From positions 1-64,000 of the forward strand of contig NZ_BOSH01000011.1 in NCBI RefSeq assembly GCF_018403245.1: DNA of 64,000 bases. The letters are read 5' to 3'. Within the stretch, counting starts at the first letter, position 1. Each line of letters starts with the position of its first letter. This document shows, in pieces, positions 60,008 to 64,000 of this stretch. Source of the DNA: Paenibacillus sp. J2TS4 (GTDB taxonomy: Bacteria; Bacillota; Bacilli; Paenibacillales; NBRC-103111). The position numbers were made by a program, and so were the translations under genes. The notes under the pieces were generated by a model. The model searched no databases, was not told the origin of the DNA, and worked only from the letters and a program-made list of their open reading frames with translations.

Positions 60008-61180
60008 CTAACTATTCCCGGCAGCACTGGTCACCGGATGCAAACAAGCTTTAACCAAATGAACAACCCTATATTGATCCTCGGGCGATAGATTGGAGCC
60101 GGAAGGAAGACATAGTCCGTTCTCGAACAGCCGGTCCGACACACTTTCCCCCGGTTCATGCTCGTAGTAGGGACAGCCCGAGAATAGAGGCTGCAGATGC
60201 AGCGGCTTCCAGACCGGTCTCGCTTCAATCTGCTGCGCCGCCAGAGCATCGACCAGCTCCGCCGGAGAAACTCCGTGCGCCTGCCGATCAATGGTCATAG
60301 TCGTTAACCAACGGGTGGAACGGCCAAAGGCCGCCTCCGGCATAAATTGGACTCCCTCGACATCGGAGAAAGCATCATAATACGCCTGAAACACTCTACG
60401 GCGGGCTTCCACCCGATCCTCGAGCACCCTTAATTGTCCCCGGCCAATCCCGGCCAGCACATTGCTCAGCCGATAATTGTACCCCATCTCGCTATGCTGA
60501 TAATGACGAGCCGGATCACGGGCTTGAGTAGCCAGAAAACGCGCTTGTTCCAATGCCTCCAAATCGTCTGAAACCAGCATGCCGCCGCCGGAGGTCGTAA
60601 TGATTTTATTCCCGTTGAATGAAAAGACGCCATATTTGCCAAGTGATCCGCTTCGCTTCTCCTGGTAAGTAGCACCGAGCGATTCCGCCGCGTCCTCGAT
60701 AATCGGCACTTCATATTCGTTGCAAATAGCAAGCAAAGGCTCGAAGTCGGCACTCTGTCCGTATAAGTTGACGACAACGACCGCCTTCGGCAGCTTGCCC
60801 TGGGCTGCGTGCTCGGCCAAGGCTCTCTCCAGAGCCTGAGGAGACATATTCCAGCTTCCCGGCTCAGAATCAATGAACACCGGCTTGGCGCCTTGATACA
60901 GAATGGGATTGGCGCTGGCGACAAAGGTCAAGGTCGAGCAGAAGACCAGATCGCCCTCGCCCACTCCGATTAAACGCAGTGCCAGATGGATGGCCGCCGT
61001 TCCGGAGCTGAGCGCCACCGCCCCTTGGGTGCCTGCATAACTCGCCATTTCCTGTTCAAATGCGTTGACATGGGGACCCAGAGGAGCTATCCAATTAGTA
61101 TCGAAAGCCTCGCTGACGAAAGGACGTTCAAACTCCCCTATATGAGGAGGGGAGAGATAGATTCGTTGATTATTGCTCAT
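60008..61180 (-). CDS. DegT/DnrJ/EryC1-type sugar aminotransferase (PglE-like)
   Basis: At 390 residues, it has the sugar aminotransferase signatures ALSSGTAAIHLALRLIGVGEGD, EDAAESLGATY and FSFNGNKIITTSGGGML with the PLP lysine. It resembles PglE/WeeJ-type enzymes that aminate UDP-4-keto-sugars, and lies directly downstream of a NeuD/PglD-type acyltransferase with an 11-bp overlap. The start at 61180 lies inside the end of the acyltransferase gene; longer starts have no binding site. It is the last gene of the glycan locus on this side. Confidence 0.88.
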   Translation of the reverse strand: MSNNQRIYLSPPHIGEFERPFVSEAFDTNWIAPLGPHVNAFEQEMASYAGTQGAVALSSGTAAIHLALRLIGVGEGDLVFCSTLTFVASANPILYQGAKPVFIDSEPGSWNMSPQALERALAEHAAQGKLPKAVVVVNLYGQSADFEPLLAICNEYEVPIIEDAAESLGATYQEKRSGSLGKYGVFSFNGNKIITTSGGGMLVSDDLEALEQARFLATQARDPARHYQHSEMGYNYRLSNVLAGIGRGQLRVLEDRVEARRRVFQAYYDAFSDVEGVQFMPEAAFGRSTRWLTTMTIDRQAHGVSPAELVDALAAQQIEARPVWKPLHLQPLFSGCPYYEHEPGESVSDRLFENGLCLPSGSNLSPEDQYRVVHLVKACLHPVTSAAGNS

Positions 61181-61847
61181 CGACAGATTCCCCATTTCTT
61201 TTAATAACTTTGGCTGGAACTCCAACGGCCGTCACTCCGTCTGCCATTGGATGGATGACTGCCGCCCCTGCACCGATCATAGCGTTCTCTCCGATGGTCA
61301 CTTGTTGAATGACCGAAGCCCCGATGCCCAGCCAACTGCAGCGGCGCATCACCACGGAACCGGCTATGTGAGATCCGGGCGACAGATGAACCCCTTCTTC
61401 CAACACACAATCGTGATCCACCGTACTCCCGGTGTTCAGTATGCTGCCCCGTCCAACGACCGCTCCGGCATTGACCGCGCAGTTAGCCATAATTACGCAG
61501 CCCTCGCCAATATAGGCATGCTTGCTTATCCAGGCTGAAGGATGAATAATAGACGGCAAGGAATAGCCTGCCTGCTGAAATTTAGCCATCCATTCCATTC
61601 GGACTTGGTTATTCCCAATGGCAACAACCACATCCGGACGCTCCCCGTCCGCCAGATAGGCCAGCTTCAACTCTCCGTCTCCCAGGCCGGCGGGCTTCAG
61701 CTTCCCGACAATCGGCCAGCCCAGTACAGGAGGAGCGGGATAGCGGTCGTCCAGAAATGCCAGATCCGTCCACTTCCCCATCTCCATCGCTGCATCCGCT
61801 ACTACCTTGCCGTGACCTCCCGCACCTATAATCAGTAACTTTGCCAT
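61170..61847 (-). CDS. NeuD/PglD-type sugar O- or N-acyltransferase
   Basis: At 225 residues, it has an N-terminal Rossmann-like part (LLIIGAGGHGKVVAD) and a C-terminal left-handed beta helix of hexapeptide repeats (IGEGCVIMANCAVNAGAVVGRGSILNTG). TVDHDC carries the likely catalytic His. PglD acetylates UDP-4-amino-sugars made by PglE in bacillosamine synthesis, and the adjacent aminotransferase fits this. The start shares one base with the stop of the upstream fusion gene (TAATG). Confidence 0.9.
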   Translation of the reverse strand: MAKLLIIGAGGHGKVVADAAMEMGKWTDLAFLDDRYPAPPVLGWPIVGKLKPAGLGDGELKLAYLADGERPDVVVAIGNNQVRMEWMAKFQQAGYSLPSIIHPSAWISKHAYIGEGCVIMANCAVNAGAVVGRGSILNTGSTVDHDCVLEEGVHLSPGSHIAGSVVMRRCSWLGIGASVIQQVTIGENAMIGAGAAVIHPMADGVTAVGVPAKVIKRNGESVDEQ

Positions 61848-63637
61848 TATCCTTCCGTTCCTTTAAAGGGCTCCATGGTTGCTTGTCCTTGCTGGTTGAT
61901 CCCTTCTGATTTAATGACTTTGTAGAAGGTGAGCCAAAGAATTTTAATATCCAGCCAGAACGATTGGTGATCCACATACCAAACATCCAACTCGAATTTT
62001 TGCTCCCAACTGATGGCATTTCTGCCGTTCACCTGCGCCCATCCGGTAATACCGGGCCTTGCCTCCTGCCTTCTCCTCTGCTCATCTGTATACAGAGAGA
62101 GGTATTCCATAAGCAGCGGCCGGGGCCCGACCAGACTAAGGTCGCCTTTCAGCACATTAAACAATTGAGGCAGCTCGTCCAAACTGAATTTCCTTAGTAA
62201 TTTGCCAAAGGAGGTCAGCCGGACATGATCCGGCAGCAGGGCTCCCCTTTCATCCCTTTGATTGGTCATCGTTCGGAATTTATAGACATAGAAAGGTTTG
62301 CTGTGAAGGCCCGGACGCATCTGCTTAAAGAGAATGGGTGAGCCAAGCTTGATACGGACCAGACATGCGACGACGATCATAAGGGGCGATAAGACGGCCA
62401 GCAAGCCCAAAGCCGCCGTCAAATCAAACGCTCTCTTGAGAAAGCTCCCGAGCCGGGAACGGGAACGCTTGCCTCGTCTGGCCCGGCCTGGTTTCGTCAA
62501 TTGATCGAACAGCTCCAATTGCTTGCCAATCACTTTTTCTTCATTAAATAACTCCTCGACCATTTCTCGGCTTTTTTGCCCGAACACGATCCGCTTTGCT
62601 TTGTCATCCACCAACTGGAGCATATGAAGGAACAAGTCTTCACTATCTTCCTTTTCTACCAGATAGCCGTTATGCCCGTGAACGATCTCCTCCCTGCAGC
62701 CTCTAATATTGGTGGCAATAACCGGTTTGCCCATCGCCATAGCCTCGATGATCGATCTGGGAAGGCCTTCCCGGTAAGAAGGGAGCACATAGACATCGCT
62801 AATCGATAATAGTTCCGGAATATCCTTACGAAAGCCGGGGGTGATTATACTCGAATCCTGGAGCAACTCCACCAGCTTCCGATTCGCTTCCTGATCTCGA
62901 TCACTGGCCAGGACATCGCCGATCATAAGCAATTTGGCTTGTGGATGCTCTTGCTTCAACCGATGGAAGGCTTCCAGCAGTTCGAAGATCCCCTTTTCCC
63001 TAACAAACCGGCCTATAAAGGAAAATACAACATCGGAATCGCGAAGCTTGAACTCCTTCTTTAACAGAGCAAGCGAAGCCTCGTCCAGGCATTCCTCATT
63101 AAATTTGTTGTAAATGTCGACTCCGTTGCTAATATGGATAATCCTCTCTTCCGCTTTAAACCGATCCTGCACGCAAAGCTCGTAATCTTCCCGGCTCTGC
63201 AGCAGAAGCCAATCGGTTATCCATCGCGCGCTATATTTCTCAAGCCCGTAAAAAAACTTGTATTGGGCAGAAGACATCCCTTCATGAAAATAAAACCCGT
63301 GAGCGGTATAAATAATATGTTTGACTCCTGCCAGTTTGGCCGCGACCCTTCCAAGCAGTGCAGCTACAGGCGTATGAACATGGACGATATCGTATTTCTC
63401 CTGCCTCATCAGCCGGTAAAGAGCCATTATCGATTTCAGGTTGGAAACGGGACTTATTTTTCTTGCGATAGGCACCTCGATCATGGTCAGCCCTTGACGG
63501 GTCAGCTCGGCAAACCGCCCCGTATCGGTGCAGGCATTATGAACGGTATAACCTGCAGCCATAGACGCTAGAACCATAGGCTTTAACAAAGCGTCCACGG
63601 ATACATCAATGGCGCAAACTTGCAAGATTTTCGTCAT
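61847..63637 (-). CDS. Fused GT4 glycosyltransferase and phosphoglycosyl transferase (PglA-PglC type)
   Basis: This is a 596-residue two-enzyme fusion. Residues 1-380 form a GT4 glycosyltransferase with the EX7E motif (E290...E298 in REGLPRSIIEAMAMG) and a typical acceptor domain start. A basic linker (GRARRGKRSRSR) follows. Residues 399-596 form a monotopic phosphoglycosyl transferase: the membrane helix FDLTAALGLLAVLSPLMIVV, the catalytic Asp-Glu in SLDELPQ, GPRPLL and PGITGWAQVNGRN. It would load a sugar phosphate on undecaprenyl phosphate and add the next sugar. GGAGC precedes the ATG, 3 bp after the upstream stop. Confidence 0.92.
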   Translation of the reverse strand: MTKILQVCAIDVSVDALLKPMVLASMAAGYTVHNACTDTGRFAELTRQGLTMIEVPIARKISPVSNLKSIMALYRLMRQEKYDIVHVHTPVAALLGRVAAKLAGVKHIIYTAHGFYFHEGMSSAQYKFFYGLEKYSARWITDWLLLQSREDYELCVQDRFKAEERIIHISNGVDIYNKFNEECLDEASLALLKKEFKLRDSDVVFSFIGRFVREKGIFELLEAFHRLKQEHPQAKLLMIGDVLASDRDQEANRKLVELLQDSSIITPGFRKDIPELLSISDVYVLPSYREGLPRSIIEAMAMGKPVIATNIRGCREEIVHGHNGYLVEKEDSEDLFLHMLQLVDDKAKRIVFGQKSREMVEELFNEEKVIGKQLELFDQLTKPGRARRGKRSRSRLGSFLKRAFDLTAALGLLAVLSPLMIVVACLVRIKLGSPILFKQMRPGLHSKPFYVYKFRTMTNQRDERGALLPDHVRLTSFGKLLRKFSLDELPQLFNVLKGDLSLVGPRPLLMEYLSLYTDEQRRRQEARPGITGWAQVNGRNAISWEQKFELDVWYVDHQSFWLDIKILWLTFYKVIKSEGINQQGQATMEPFKGTEG

Positions 63638-63640
63638 TTT

Positions 63641-64000
63641 CTATAAGCTCCAGTAAGTAATGTTCGATGGTATATCCGCCGGGCTCAACACAGATTTGAC
63701 ATCCACGAAAATTCCCGTTTCGTTATATAAAAATTTCTTAATGCCTTGCCAGCCTTGCTCTAGATAGGGATGATGAGGAACGGCCAGAATGACGGCATTC
63801 GACTTTTTAAGCTGCTCCATCGGTACCAGCTCTACTCCATATTCGTGTTCAGCATGCTGAACTTCCGCTAGTGGATCGGTGACTTGCACATCGATGCCAA
63901 ACTCGCGCAGCTCGTTAATAATGTCAATCACTTTGGAATTGCGCAGATCGGGGACATTTTCCTTGAACGTAAGTCCGAGCACGGTCACCCGAGAGCCTTG
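63641..64000 (-). CDS. UDP-N-acetylglucosamine/galactosamine 6-dehydrogenase (TviB/WbpO type), C-terminal part
   Basis: The frame is open to the window edge. It contains VLGLTFKENVPDLRNSKVIDI, the C-terminal domain signature of UDP-HexNAc dehydrogenases of the TviB/WbpO group, followed by a Rossmann-like UDP-binding domain (VQVTDPLAEVQHAEHEYG). The enzyme oxidises UDP-HexNAc to the uronic acid, a precursor for capsule or teichuronic-type polymers. The N-terminal NAD domain lies outside the window. It ends 3 bp before the fusion gene, so both are in the same operon. Confidence 0.9.
   Translation of the reverse strand, partial: QGSRVTVLGLTFKENVPDLRNSKVIDIINELREFGIDVQVTDPLAEVQHAEHEYGVELVPMEQLKKSNAVILAVPHHPYLEQGWQGIKKFLYNETGIFVDVKSVLSPADIPSNITYWSL

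Overview
The window looks like chromosome of a Gram-positive, Paenibacillus-like Firmicute (Paenibacillus/Cohnella type). The grounds are composition (near 50% GC, AT-richer gaps), strong AGGAGG-type ribosome binding sites, several lipoprotein sugar-binding proteins paired with LplB/LplC-type permeases but no ATPase, YesM/YesN-type kinase and regulator pairs, and large membrane-anchored AraC regulators. I saw no rRNA, tRNA, phage or CRISPR. This placement is inference from gene content.

Layout. 1-630: the 5' part of a group II intron on the minus strand, with the broken start of its reverse transcriptase running off the window edge. 751-870: a pyrimidine-rich degenerate repeat. 1-7 kb: a TseB/YpmB-like protein, a Tat-exported metallophosphoesterase, a Rieske protein, an SPL-type radical SAM protein, a YnfA-type membrane protein and a 37-residue membrane peptide. 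7.6-18 kb: an orphan sugar-binding lipoprotein, a methyltransferase remnant, a 39-bp minisatellite, a YesM/YesN two-component system and a divergent sugar importer. 18.2-28.4 kb: nine minus-strand genes that read as a D-amino-acid/serine-type catabolic cluster under an IclR regulator. 28.9-37.1 kb: an AraC sensor-regulator, a second importer and a secreted nuclease/phosphatase-fold protein with a discoidin domain. 37.4-39.4 kb: a Cfr-like 23S rRNA methyltransferase behind two tandem attenuators. 41.7-54.4 kb: an intracellular glycan pathway (GH88, two GH29, a heparinase-like lyase, an oxidoreductase and an isomerase) with its own importer, followed by AraC regulators and a PhyH dioxygenase. 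60.0-64.0 kb: the end of a surface-glycan locus (aminotransferase, acyltransferase, a GT4-phosphoglycosyl transferase fusion and a UDP-sugar dehydrogenase).

The most interesting signal is upstream of the Cfr-like gene. Two copies of the same device follow each other. Each has a three-codon leader ORF (Met-Tyr-Asn-stop or Met-Lys-Tyr-stop) whose stop codon lies in the first arm of a CTAATCCTAT hairpin. The second arm of that hairpin can instead pair with the 5' arm of a following intrinsic terminator. This is the layout of drug-sensing, ribosome-stalling attenuation, doubled. The 3' end of the same gene is fused out of frame to a piece of an iclR-type gene that is about 87% identical over 71 nt to the IclR regulator 9.3 kb away.

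The other unexplained layer is a set of intergenic repeats: a 39-bp array, a pair of about 185-bp elements built from inverted ACTGCAAAAATACAGT-like motifs, and a pair of AAATGGA-rich elements. These look like interspersed non-coding elements rather than gene parts.
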